A stretch of DNA of 64,000 nt from Bacteroidota bacterium (GTDB taxonomy: Bacteria > Bacteroidota > Ignavibacteria > Kryptoniales > JAKASW01), in NCBI GenBank assembly GCA_021825585.1, contig JAKAGT010000002.1, positions 124,001 to 188,000 of the forward strand, given 5' to 3'. The translations under genes and the position numbers were made by a program. Positions 44,576 through 53,413 of the stretch are shown here, piece by piece. Every line of letters starts with the position of its first letter. Positions within the stretch are counted from its first letter, which is position 1. Below the pieces are notes generated by a model. That model made no database searches. It was not told where the DNA came from and was given only the letters and a program-made list of their open reading frames with translations.

Positions 44576-47374
44576 AATGCCTCTCCTCTTTTGGTTTTTT
44601 GGCGTCTGACAGAATCTCTGCCAGACATCATTCTTTGTTTGAAAATACTCCCACTTTCCCCCATTGAGTTCTCTCAATGTTTTACTCGCCAGAAAAATAG
44701 TCCGCATATAATTATACTTTTAGCCTTTTAAACCATCCCTTAACGAATCGAATAAACTTCCTGTTTGTCATGTGCGCTATTGTAAACTCCATCTAAGTCC
44801 TAATTGTGCCACCGTGCCATAAACACTTTCGGACGTAGGGAAACCGTTTCCTTGGACCACATAAGTATCACTTGCATCGTTGAGATTAACCAGGTTCAGG
44901 TAAACAACAAGACCGGGCAAAGGAAGATTTTGTTTCGCCGTCAAGTCCCAACGCAGATATGAAAGTTTCGCGGGACGACGTTCCGGGTATTGATCCGTTC
45001 CGGTCGATACGTTCGCCTGGTATATCATGGACACAAGGACAGAGAACCCCTGGTAGTCATACCCGACTGATAGATTAACGATGTTATCGGGCTGGTATAT
45101 CAGGCGGTCGGTATAGAACGTGTCGACGTGAGTCGGTATGTAAGTGGGATAAACTCCGGGCTTGGTCATCGTATACGGATATTTTGCACTCGAGAATATA
45201 TGTGTGTAATTGATGTTGAACACCAATCCGCTCAACAATCCGGGCAAATACCAGAAGTGCGTTTGCCAATCGAGCGATGCACCATAGTCGTCAACCCGAT
45301 TGGGGTTGTTCAAAAAGGTGTTCAATTGAAAGCCTGCCGTGGTGGGAGGTAGCCCGGGATACTTAGACGGATCAGAGATGAACCTGCTCTGTGCAAATAT
45401 CATATCATCGATTCTCTTCAGGAATCCGCCGACGGTAAGGAGTCCGATAGTGTTATCATAGAACGAGAGCTGTAAGTTATAATTCCTCGAATGAGCTGGT
45501 TGTAATGCGAAGTTGTTCCAGGTAACTGAGGCATTTGCCGGGAAGATGTCGATTGTCGGTATGATGCTGGTAAAGTCCGGGTAGGATAGTGTATTGGTAT
45601 AGGACAATCGTGCGATGAACCATGAGAGCGGCTTGTACATCAAGCTCACGTCAGGCAGTAAATAACCGTGATACTGGGCAATTGTGGTATCCTGATGAGG
45701 ATAGACACTCGGATAATAAATAATCTGGTTTGCGTTAGAAATCCTTGCGGTCCGGTATGATGTTGCGAGGCCCTGGTATCGAGCTCCACCTATAAGTGTT
45801 ATCTGGGGTCCCATATTAACTGTCGCCATTGCATAAGCAGCACTTTCATCCTCATTTCCGGAATAATTGTTCGCAATGTTGCCGTAAGGGTCAGGAGAGA
45901 AACCCCATGACTGCCAGCCGGCTTTAGAGGCTCCCTGAGAGACGAAATTCACTATTTGTGACAGGAAGTTGAGATTTGGCGCTGGCCCCATCTTGTAGTT
46001 GCCATTAAGGAAATTCCCGTAGCTGAAATTCGGGTCGATGAAGACAGTTAAGGGAAGTGTTGCGCTCTTTGTCGGATCGAGGTTGTAGGGTGGCTGCTCC
46101 ATCCATGGATAAGCATGAATGATTGCGCCGTACACGGTGGTTGAGGCGTCGAAACCTAAGCCGCCGCCCGTCCCGTTGCTGCTATAAGACCGGTGCGTGT
46201 AATGATAGCTTCCTCCAAACTTTAGAATCCCTGAGACTAAATCCGATACACTTATGTTTCTCGTAATATCGATGGACCCCGTAATATTTCTTTGCATTGT
46301 GGTACTGTTGCTGGTGTTGATATCCAAGAGCTGCATGATTTGCGGGTCAAGTTTGGGCAAAGCGGCCTGCGCAATCAGTTGCGGTGGCAGTGCCCCTGAG
46401 ACGGTACCCAGGTTTGCAGGGTACTGCTGGAAAGTCACCCCCCAGCCTCCGCGAGAAATATTCTCTGAGAGCGAGTGAGAGATCTTCGCATCAAGACCAA
46501 ATGACAGCACCCTTTGTTTGAAGTCAAGAAGGTTTGTCATGACAACAAGCTGGCCGGGTGAATAAGCTGCTCTGTCGATAATCTGGTTTACCTGAAGGTT
46601 GTAATCCTGGCTGATCGTCTGCGTATTCGTATTGCTGCCGCTGAAGAAGTTCATGAAATCAATCTTACCATCGGGCAGCACGTAATCTATATTGATAGTT
46701 CCGTTGTACCTGTGCGTGATACTGGGAAGAAAGCTGAGGGTGAGATCGGTAAGGAGCAAAGGATTATTCGCGCCGGGATTCTTTGACGTGAGAATATAGC
46801 TTGCCCCCAACCCATCGCTTGACAAGTTTTCCCGATCGACAACGGCTTGCGCGAGAATTCCAAGCCGCTTGTCCAAAAACCTGTCGCCGACAGTGGCGGA
46901 AAAGTTGTAATCGCCGAATTGACTTCGGAGACCTTCGTATCCTCCCTGTGAGGAAAGTTCAATCTCAGGTGCGCCTGAAGATGTCTGTCTTGCTTCCCTG
47001 ATTTGGAAGTTCACGACTCCGCCCAGAACAGCCGCGTTCATATCAGGGGTCACGGTCTTGTATACCTCGATCCCACTAAGCATGTTCGAAGAAATCATGC
47101 TCATGTTCACCGCCCGGTCACTACTGCTGGTCGGGGCCATTTCTACTCCATCAATCTCAACCCGGTTGTACTTAGGTTGGAGTCCATCGATGGCGACCTC
47201 GTATCCTTGCCCTCCCTGCCTGAGCAGGTAAACGCCGGGAAGTCTGCCGACAGACTCGGCAGCGTTGGCGTCCGGCAGCTGCCGAATTTTAGCGGCAGAC
47301 ACAACGTTCACTATCTTGTTTGAGGACAGCTGCTGGTTTATAGCTGCGTTTTGCCCGCTCGCTTGAACTGTGAC
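43177..47374. repeat. 4.2-kb direct repeat, copy B
   Basis: Partner of 3739-7936 in the same orientation. Both ends fall inside reading frames: one at the junction to the T9SS sorting domain, the other where the CarboxypepD-reg-like domain passes into the plug of the TBDR. Confidence 0.95.
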
Positions 47375-48067
47375 AACAACACTCTTTCCCTGCACACCAA
47401 CCGAACGCAACTTGATATCCTCGGACAGCTTTTCCTTACTTTGAATTTCAACTTTCACATCCGCTGTCGTATAGCCAACATAGGTTACTCGTATTGTATA
47501 CGAACCTGCAGGCACACCTTGAATTATGTATCTCCCATTCAGATCCGTCGCCGCTCCGAGACTTGTTCCCTTCAGAAGTACGGTTGCCCCCGGTAGCGCC
47601 TCGCCGGTCTCAGCGTCCATTACCTTGCCCGAAATGCTCCCGGTTCCCTTAGCTCCATCCTTCTTGTCTCGTATTACAATATGCTCCCCCTCCATCGGAA
47701 CCCAGCTTAGCTCCGTCCCTGCCAATACACGGTTCATCGCTTCACCCAATGTCAGATCTTTCAAGTCGACATCGATCCTGTTGTCCTTTGGAACCGATCC
47801 GTCGCGGTAGGAGAAATTGACGCTGGTGGCAGACGCAATCTTGTTCAAAGCTTCTCTTAAGGAAACGTTTTTGAATGTCAATGAAAGGCGACGGTTGAGG
47901 TACGCTTGAGGTCGGCTGGGGGTATCGATCTTCGCATTTGTCCAGTTTGCAACAGAAGAGCCTGGCGGCAAATCGCTGGCCAATTGGGCTCTTGAAATTC
48001 CAGCGACAGAGATTACGATCATCATCGTCACAAAAGGCAACACGAAACTACGAACTTTCATCGCCAT
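44777..48067 (-). CDS. TonB-dependent transducer, copy B (with STN domain)
   Basis: 1096 residues from the ATG at 48067 (AGGA 4 bases upstream; a second ATG at 48061 is possible). After the signal peptide comes an STN signalling domain at about 60-135 (RRLSLTFKNVSLREALNKIA, DVDLKDLTLGEAMNRVLAG, LSWVPMEGEHIVI), then a CarboxypepD-reg-like domain (GATVLLKGTSLGAATDLNG), plug and barrel. From about residue 231 to the end it is identical to copy A apart from one S/N difference. The STN domain is what contacts FecR-type anti-sigma factors in the periplasm, and the FecR gene overlaps this start by 20 bases, so ligand binding should switch on the sigma factor encoded just upstream. Confidence 0.93.
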   Translation of the reverse strand: MAMKVRSFVLPFVTMMIVISVAGISRAQLASDLPPGSSVANWTNAKIDTPSRPQAYLNRRLSLTFKNVSLREALNKIASATSVNFSYRDGSVPKDNRIDVDLKDLTLGEAMNRVLAGTELSWVPMEGEHIVIRDKKDGAKGTGSISGKVMDAETGEALPGATVLLKGTSLGAATDLNGRYIIQGVPAGSYTIRVTYVGYTTADVKVEIQSKEKLSEDIKLRSVGVQGKSVVVTVQASGQNAAINQQLSSNKIVNVVSAAKIRQLPDANAAESVGRLPGVYLLRQGGQGYEVAIDGLQPKYNRVEIDGVEMAPTSSSDRAVNMSMISSNMLSGIEVYKTVTPDMNAAVLGGVVNFQIREARQTSSGAPEIELSSQGGYEGLRSQFGDYNFSATVGDRFLDKRLGILAQAVVDRENLSSDGLGASYILTSKNPGANNPLLLTDLTLSFLPSITHRYNGTINIDYVLPDGKIDFMNFFSGSNTNTQTISQDYNLQVNQIIDRAAYSPGQLVVMTNLLDFKQRVLSFGLDAKISHSLSENISRGGWGVTFQQYPANLGTVSGALPPQLIAQAALPKLDPQIMQLLDINTSNSTTMQRNITGSIDITRNISVSDLVSGILKFGGSYHYTHRSYSSNGTGGGLGFDASTTVYGAIIHAYPWMEQPPYNLDPTKSATLPLTVFIDPNFSYGNFLNGNYKMGPAPNLNFLSQIVNFVSQGASKAGWQSWGFSPDPYGNIANNYSGNEDESAAYAMATVNMGPQITLIGGARYQGLATSYRTARISNANQIIYYPSVYPHQDTTIAQYHGYLLPDVSLMYKPLSWFIARLSYTNTLSYPDFTSIIPTIDIFPANASVTWNNFALQPAHSRNYNLQLSFYDNTIGLLTVGGFLKRIDDMIFAQSRFISDPSKYPGLPPTTAGFQLNTFLNNPNRVDDYGASLDWQTHFWYLPGLLSGLVFNINYTHIFSSAKYPYTMTKPGVYPTYIPTHVDTFYTDRLIYQPDNIVNLSVGYDYQGFSVLVSMIYQANVSTGTDQYPERRPAKLSYLRWDLTAKQNLPLPGLVVYLNLVNLNDASDTYVVQGNGFPTSESVYGTVAQLGLRWSLQ

Positions 48068-49217
48068 AACATCCTTTCTTGCCTGGACCGGCATCGGCTC
48101 TTCGGCGGCCCGCCGATATGGTGGTGGCGTGGCGGGATTCCAACCCTGGGCGCTCGGGAATGAAGTAGACTGAATCCCGCGACACTTTATATTTCAGATC
48201 CAGCGAGAGTGCGATCATATCGAGGACTCGCTTAGCAGGATCACGATTGTCAAATGAGGTTGTTAATCTGCTTGACAGTATCGATGTATCGGATACGAAA
48301 CAGTGAATCCCATACGACCTCCATATCTGCCTGATTATTTCGTAGACCGGCTTGTTCTGGAACACATGCTGTCCCTTCATCCACTCAATATCATTCAGAA
48401 CATTCGCGTTAGTTGGGGGGATAAGGACGCTGTTATTTCCTACAATTGAGTACTGGTCTCCGTGAATTATTACCGGCTTCCCTGACCCATTTCGTGGATG
48501 CAGAGAAACCATCCCCTCCACAACAGCAACTCGTGTGGTCTCATCACCTGGCCACGCTCTTACGTCGAACTTTGTACCCACATCTCTAATCGTGCCGTTC
48601 TGAACATGAACGATGAAAGGATGTGCCTTGGAATGAACCACTTCGAAGTAGGCTTCGCCGCTCAGATACACGTTCCGCACGCCGGCCCTGGTCGTGCTGT
48701 ACTTAAGCTCACTGTCCGAGTTGAGGACTACTTTTGTTCCGTCGGCAAATCGCAGCGAAACCTGCTGCCCCGGGTTGGTCGAGGCCTCCTGGATCATAAA
48801 GCTCTCGTTTTGTGCCTCTTCCGCCTTTTGCAAAGCTTGGTTCCTGAAATATATCGCGAAATATAGGAGACCGGCGAATCCGACAAGCGCAGAGACAGAC
48901 TGAAGAACAGCTTTCATGGGAAATCTGGAGACACGCCGGCTGGAGACAATTCGATACAGCTTGAATTCCCTCCCCGTGTCCCGCCTGTCTTCTCGCTCCA
49001 GTTCAGCTATCTTTGCACTGAGCGATCGCAGCGTTTGCGCGGGATCCCATTCTGTCTTCACCTCTGACGAGAGGTCCCAAATCTCCTTAAGTTTGCTGAA
49101 CATCTCCATATTCCTCGGATTCTCGGCTGCCCACTTCTCAACCTGAAGTTTATCCTTTTCCGAGCACCTCGAAGAAAAATAGCGTGTGAGCACTCTCGAA
49201 CTTGGTTTTTTCTTCAT
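48048..49217 (-). CDS. FecR-family anti-sigma factor, partner of TBDR copy B
   Basis: 389 residues from the ATG at 49217; the frame opens further upstream without support. The cytoplasmic N-part (VLTRYFSSRCSEKDKLQVEK, AAENPRNMEMFSKLKEIWD) would bind the sigma factor. One membrane helix follows near 100-120 (LQSVSALVGFAGLLYFAIYF). The periplasmic FecR domain has QQVSLRFADGTKVVLNSDSE, YLSGEAYFEVVH, PFIVHVQNGTIRDVGTKFDV and VAVVEGMVSL, and an STN-like C-terminal domain follows (NKPVYEIIRQIWRSYG). It overlaps the TBDR gene by 20 bases. A GTAGGGGTA motif lies 30 bases upstream. Confidence 0.93.
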   Translation of the reverse strand: MKKKPSSRVLTRYFSSRCSEKDKLQVEKWAAENPRNMEMFSKLKEIWDLSSEVKTEWDPAQTLRSLSAKIAELEREDRRDTGREFKLYRIVSSRRVSRFPMKAVLQSVSALVGFAGLLYFAIYFRNQALQKAEEAQNESFMIQEASTNPGQQVSLRFADGTKVVLNSDSELKYSTTRAGVRNVYLSGEAYFEVVHSKAHPFIVHVQNGTIRDVGTKFDVRAWPGDETTRVAVVEGMVSLHPRNGSGKPVIIHGDQYSIVGNNSVLIPPTNANVLNDIEWMKGQHVFQNKPVYEIIRQIWRSYGIHCFVSDTSILSSRLTTSFDNRDPAKRVLDMIALSLDLKYKVSRDSVYFIPERPGLESRHATTISAGRRRADAGPGKKGCYGDESS

Positions 49218-49246
49218 CTCATCTGTTATACGATTGTTTGAGCTAA

Positions 49247-49255
49247 TACCCCTAC
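49247..49255 (-). promoter_or_regulatory. GTAGGGGTA motif before FecR (copy B locus)
   Basis: GTAGGGGTA on the minus strand, 30 bases before the FecR start. The identical nonamer occurs at 59201-59209 between the other sigma gene and its FecR. A further AGGGGTGAGGGGTAATG lies at 49361-49377. Role unknown; possibly part of an ECF sigma-dependent promoter. Confidence 0.35.
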
Positions 49256-49424
49256 TCCTCGGATGATTTTTTCTTACGGCGGGAATCACCGACCATACCC
49301 CTTTGTTGCCATGCAGTCCCCGGCTGGCCTTCAGCCGCGAAGGGTCGGCAGAATGACGATACATTACCCCTCACCCCTGTCTGTCAACAAGTCTCGATAT
49401 CGACCGGCTTCGCCTTGTAACTCT

Positions 49425-50000
49425 TTATCCGATAAAATCTTTCAGATGTTTTCTCAAAAGTCTAAATGCCCGACCCATATGGTTCTCCACGGTCTTTTCT
49501 GAAATTCCGAGTATTTCGCCGATCTCCGAATAGGTAAGGTACTCCTGTCTACTCAAAGTGAAAACCATCTTACACTTACGTGGGAGACTCTCAATCGCAT
49601 CTCTCAATGCGATAGCAAGGTCATGATTGATCAGTTCTTTCACCGGGTCTGAAGCCGAGTTATCGTCAACTCTGTCCTCTCCCAGCGGTACAAAATCCCT
49701 CGTTCTTCCTTTCAGGTTGTCGTATACCTGGTTCTTTACGGCTTTGAACAAATACGCTTCTATGGATTTCGAGGAATCGAGCCTCTCACGATTAAGCCAA
49801 AGCCTTTCGAACACCGCTTCGACAATGTCTTCAACTTCGTCCCTCGAAGGAATGAATCTATAGGCAAACCTGCAGAGTCCGGCATAGCGTCTCCTGAAGA
49901 GTTCTTTGAACGCGAATTGGTCGCCCGCCCTTATTTTCTCAACCAGCTCCCCATCGGATTCGGAAAACGTTTCAGCCCGTCGAACCCGTAGATTGTACAT
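49425..50000 (-). CDS. ECF sigma factor, FecI-like (controls copy B locus)
   Basis: 191 residues. Sigma region 2 (AFKELFRRRYAGLCRFAYRF, EDIVEAVFERLW) binds the -10 region, and region 4 (ALRDAIESLPRKCKMVFTLS, YSEIGEILGISEKTVENHMG) contains the helix-turn-helix for the -35 region. It is followed by its FecR partner after 207 bases and then by the STN-bearing TBDR, the standard order for cell-surface signalling. It probably drives the TBDR/beta-helix/GH144 transcription unit. Confidence 0.95.
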   Translation of the reverse strand: MYNLRVRRAETFSESDGELVEKIRAGDQFAFKELFRRRYAGLCRFAYRFIPSRDEVEDIVEAVFERLWLNRERLDSSKSIEAYLFKAVKNQVYDNLKGRTRDFVPLGEDRVDDNSASDPVKELINHDLAIALRDAIESLPRKCKMVFTLSRQEYLTYSEIGEILGISEKTVENHMGRAFRLLRKHLKDFIG

Positions 50001-50546
50001 CTTGTGACGCTCCCATGGTTAAAAGGTCAACGCGATACTAGCTCCATTTCTTGGTGTCGGGTCAGCGAGAAAGTCATTTTAGCTTCAAACTTCATCTTAG
50101 ATCGTTGATTGGATATGAATATTAAAAGGAAATGTGTAGAACTGATCGACCACAACGGAAGTTGAACTTAGAGTACAAGGAATGCGGGTGGGAAGCGCTA
50201 AGACCGACCTCGACTCGTGATATATCCGTAGGTCAGTCTGCAGAAACTGAGTCAGTAACATTCGAATGCTGTTGCCGGTCCTTTCTAAGTGCGGGCAAAT
50301 GGCTCAGGTATCAACCTTCCTGCCTCCTATGGCCGGGAGCTTCGATGGAAAGTCCGATATTCAAGCATCACTTCTGCCGCAAATGGTTTTTCACAACTTC
50401 ACGTTCTTCCGACATCCCTGCATCACTTGGTTGCGGATAGATTGATAACGCTAGGATGGTCATTCCAGTTCCATGCGTGAAATCCCGAATGATTCATACT
50501 CAGTGTCATCTCCCGCTGAGTTGCGGGGGCACTCAACAATAGGAGT
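50001..50546. other. Intergenic region upstream of the sigma gene
   Basis: About 545 bases with only short random frames on either strand. No gene, promoter match or clear repeat can be supported, apart from the likely insertion-sequence end that begins near 50547. Confidence 0.4.
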
Positions 50547-50855
50547 ACTAACCCAAGTTCGACACTTCTCGGTAAAAGACGCTGGTTGCATGCGAAAATA
50601 GGGTAAATACGGGAAAAGTCGGCACTACAATTCGTAGTCTTTCGTGAGCCGCTCGGGAGGGAAGAGTTGCAGTTTCTCCAACATCCACGCGAGGTCCTTG
50701 TCCGGTTTTGAGACGCATTGTAACCTGATGTCGATCCCTTTCCGAGTGGGTAGGATGACATCGACAAGCATCATGGCTTTGAGCGACTGGATGAGTTTTC
50801 TTGGTTCGTCACCTAAACCGGCGTTCTTGCACAAGACGAAGGAAAATTGTCGAAC
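50547..50855 (-). mobile_element. Remnant of an insertion sequence with transposase C-terminus
   Basis: The minus-strand frame 50855-50625 reads SFVLCKNAGLGDEPRKLIQS, then KAMMLVDVILPTRKGIDIRL and CVSKPDKDLAWMLEKLQLF followed by PPERL and a stop at 50625. The pattern LVDVxLP...IRLxCVSKP...LLxxLxLxLPERL resembles the C-terminal end of IS4/IS1634-type transposases. The minus strand after the stop reaches AGTGTCGAACTTGGGTTAG near 50547-50565, which could be an old terminal repeat. The catalytic DDE region is missing, so the element is dead. Family assignment is tentative. Confidence 0.5.
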
Positions 50856-52184
50856 TCATTTCGTACCCGATTCACTCTTCACCCAATCCATGACTATGCT
50901 CGCCAGTTTCTCTCTTACCGGACCTAGATTGTAGTAGTATCCGGCTTTGTCTACTCCCACGTTTTCACGGTTGGTCAATAGAAGAATCGAGAGCTTGTAC
51001 TCCGGTACGATCACTATACTCGTGCCTGTGAATCCGGTATGTCCGTAGGTGTCGGGCGGAAGATCACGCACCTGAATGACATTCGGCTCCATATCCCAAC
51101 CGAGTCCGTTCTTGAATTTATCCATAGTGGTAAATTCTTTGACGGTCTGAGCCTTTATGTACCTTCTTCCTCCGTACGTGCCATCGTTCACCATCAGGTC
51201 GACCAGCACCTGCAAATCCGACGCCGTCGAAAACAGACCTGCATGCCCGGCCACGCCACCATTTGCGTAATAGGAATTGCCGTCGTTGGCCTCGCCGCGC
51301 AGAGTATAATCACGCCATCCCTTGAAGGACTTCACGTTTTCACCCGTTTTGTAGACAAAATTCGGATCTGCAACCATGTGATACTCGAATGGATTTCCTT
51401 GCGACGTAGCCGCAATCTGCGACGGTGAGAAGCCGTGCTCGAGAGGGTTGAAGACGGTATGCTTCAGTCCAAGCGGCCCGTAGAGTTCCTTCGATAAAAA
51501 CACATCGAGCGCTTCACCGGTGACATGCTGGATAAGGTAGCCGAGCATCATGAAACCAAGGTCGCTATAATGCCGCGCCTCGCCGACCTCGTATTTCAGC
51601 GGCAGTTTGCAGATGTAACGGTAAGTCTCCTCCGGCGTATGTGCATGATAGTATAGCGGCTGCCACTCGTTAAGTCCGGAGGTATGGTTAAGCAGCTCGC
51701 GAATCGTAATCTTGCTTTTCCCCCCTCCGACAAACCTTTTGAGATACAGGTGGACCGGATCATCGAGGTGGATCTTACCCTGGTCGACAAGCATCATTAT
51801 CCCAAACGTTGTAGCGAATACCTTGGTCAACGATGCTAAATCAAACATATCATCGGTGGTCATCGGGTCTGGATTGTTACGCCGCATCATGCAGCCTTTC
51901 ACTGATATGAATTTCTCCGCATAACCGTAGGCCTTCGTGTAGAGAACGGTCCCGTCTTGAGCTACTTGGACGACAGCTCCTCCGACATGATCCAGCATCA
52001 CCTGTGAATTAAGCAGGCTGTCGATCGAACTTATAGCCGCGGAAGGTAACGTCTTCCCAGCCTTCGAACCGGATTCTCCTGAACTTATCCGACCGGATGG
52101 ACTTTGGAACGCGAGGGAAACGCTGCTGGCGTAAAGAAAGGCGACCGTGATCCACAGCAAGTTCGGGAGAAATGTTCTGCGCAT
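50856..52184 (-). CDS. Exported serine hydrolase, beta-lactamase class C/esterase type
   Basis: 442 residues; AGGG with 6 bases spacing precedes the ATG, and a signal peptide (LLWITVAFLYASSVSLAF) follows. The SxxK catalytic pair is in FDLASLTKVFATT near 115; the tyrosine motif appears as RHYSDLGFMMLG and the third motif as YGHTGFTGTS. These are features of the class C beta-lactamase/DD-peptidase/EstB superfamily, whose members include peptidases, esterases and transacylases. It follows the GH18-like gene and closes the SusCD locus. The substrate is unknown. Confidence 0.9.
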   Translation of the reverse strand: MRRTFLPNLLWITVAFLYASSVSLAFQSPSGRISSGESGSKAGKTLPSAAISSIDSLLNSQVMLDHVGGAVVQVAQDGTVLYTKAYGYAEKFISVKGCMMRRNNPDPMTTDDMFDLASLTKVFATTFGIMMLVDQGKIHLDDPVHLYLKRFVGGGKSKITIRELLNHTSGLNEWQPLYYHAHTPEETYRYICKLPLKYEVGEARHYSDLGFMMLGYLIQHVTGEALDVFLSKELYGPLGLKHTVFNPLEHGFSPSQIAATSQGNPFEYHMVADPNFVYKTGENVKSFKGWRDYTLRGEANDGNSYYANGGVAGHAGLFSTASDLQVLVDLMVNDGTYGGRRYIKAQTVKEFTTMDKFKNGLGWDMEPNVIQVRDLPPDTYGHTGFTGTSIVIVPEYKLSILLLTNRENVGVDKAGYYYNLGPVREKLASIVMDWVKSESGTK

Positions 52185-52261
52185 GTCAAACCCTATTAGT
52201 TTATTAGATACGGCGTCGTTTCAACGAAATTATCTAATCCCTGTCTGGAATCAAAACAGAT

Positions 52262-53326
52262 TCATTTCAACAGTTTCCATATTCCCGGGTCTTCGTCTCC
52301 GATTACCCATGCAGAAAAGCCGCGCAGGTGGTACTTCTTCATGATGTCGAACTTGGCTGCAAAGCTGCGAGCATCTTCGATGTAGAGGTATTCAAAGACG
52401 CCGTCGTTATTGAGGACCGCATAGTTCACTTCATCCGTGTCGTCCCATACCGCCTTGGCGTTATAACTATCGAGCAGCGCTTCAACCTCACCGTAGCTCA
52501 GAGTCTTGGAGGTAGAATGGGCATACTTGCCGGAGACGGTGCTGGGGGGCGCGTCGTAAGCGGTGTACCAGTGCTCGGAGTATAGCGGGATTCCAAGGGA
52601 CAGCTTCTCAGGCGGGACATATTTTAGGAAATACTTCACGACTTTCTCGACCCATGGAAGTGCAGCAACGGGACCTGGGGTTGTGCGGCCTGTATGTTGA
52701 GAGTATGTCATGACAGAGATAAAGTCCACTATTTTTGCAAGCTTCTTCAAATCATAACCCTCGCGCCAGTTTTCATATAGCCATGCCAGATACGCCGTTG
52801 TACCCGGATCCTGTTCGGGCTTATGGACAACTGCCAGGCTGAGCTCAAACCCATGTTGATGCAACGCCTGGGCTGCCCTTCTGCACATCGCCGTATACAG
52901 ATTCCTGTCAAGCATGTTGAGGTTCTCGAAATCGAACTGGATCCCCATGTATTTGTTCTCTGTGCAGAGATGCACGAGGGTTCTTACCATGCGTCCTACA
53001 GCAACGGAATCACTGAGTAGCTTATGGAGCAATTCCTGGTCAAAACCTCTGTTCTTCAGGAGAGGCATAACTTTCACGTTATGTTCGCGTGCGAGTTTGA
53101 TGACGCGGGGATCAACGCCTCCCCAAACAGTGCCGTTCTCATCGACGTCATATGCCTTTGGTGAAACGACAGTTATTTGATCTATGTGGTCTTTAAAACT
53201 CTTGAATGCGTTCTCTGTATTAACATAATAGAACAGGCGCTCTGCTCTTGGCGAGACTTGTGCATAACCCTGATTGACAAACCAAACAGTCAAAGCGACG
53301 ATAATTCCAAAACGAAAGTGCTTCAT
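52262..53326 (-). CDS. Exported GH18-like protein (YaaH type)
   Basis: 354 residues from the ATG at 53326 (AGGAG, 6 bases), with a signal peptide (FGIIVALTVWFVNQGYA). The TIM barrel resembles GH18 proteins of the YaaH type: LFYYVNTENAFKSFKDHIDQ, VSPKAYDVDENGTVWGGVDP, IVDFISVMTYSQHT, LSLGIPLYSEHWY and FSAWVIGDEDPGIWKLL. The catalytic motif DxxDxDxE reads MGIQFDFEN: the last aspartate and the catalytic glutamate are kept, the first two acids are not. It may still hydrolyse N-acetylglucosamine-containing glycans, or mainly bind them. It follows SusD directly, as endo-N-acetylglucosaminidases do in N-glycan loci. Confidence 0.85.
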   Translation of the reverse strand: MKHFRFGIIVALTVWFVNQGYAQVSPRAERLFYYVNTENAFKSFKDHIDQITVVSPKAYDVDENGTVWGGVDPRVIKLAREHNVKVMPLLKNRGFDQELLHKLLSDSVAVGRMVRTLVHLCTENKYMGIQFDFENLNMLDRNLYTAMCRRAAQALHQHGFELSLAVVHKPEQDPGTTAYLAWLYENWREGYDLKKLAKIVDFISVMTYSQHTGRTTPGPVAALPWVEKVVKYFLKYVPPEKLSLGIPLYSEHWYTAYDAPPSTVSGKYAHSTSKTLSYGEVEALLDSYNAKAVWDDTDEVNYAVLNNDGVFEYLYIEDARSFAAKFDIMKKYHLRGFSAWVIGDEDPGIWKLLK

Positions 53327-53413
53327 AAGAATCTCCTGTTTCTTATTGAACTGATCACGGCAAAAAGCATCCACCTTGGCAAATCAAGCAGGACGGGCCA
53401 TGAGCATGTTCTC

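Noticed and set aside
43177-47374. Treating the second cassette copy as a mobile element
   Set aside because: There are no terminal inverted repeats, target duplications or mobility genes at the borders; the borders lie inside genes and fit homologous exchange.
49995-50440. Possible small gene on the plus strand upstream of the sigma gene
   Set aside because: The translation (rich in Cys, Ser and Arg) looks random and has no ribosome site.
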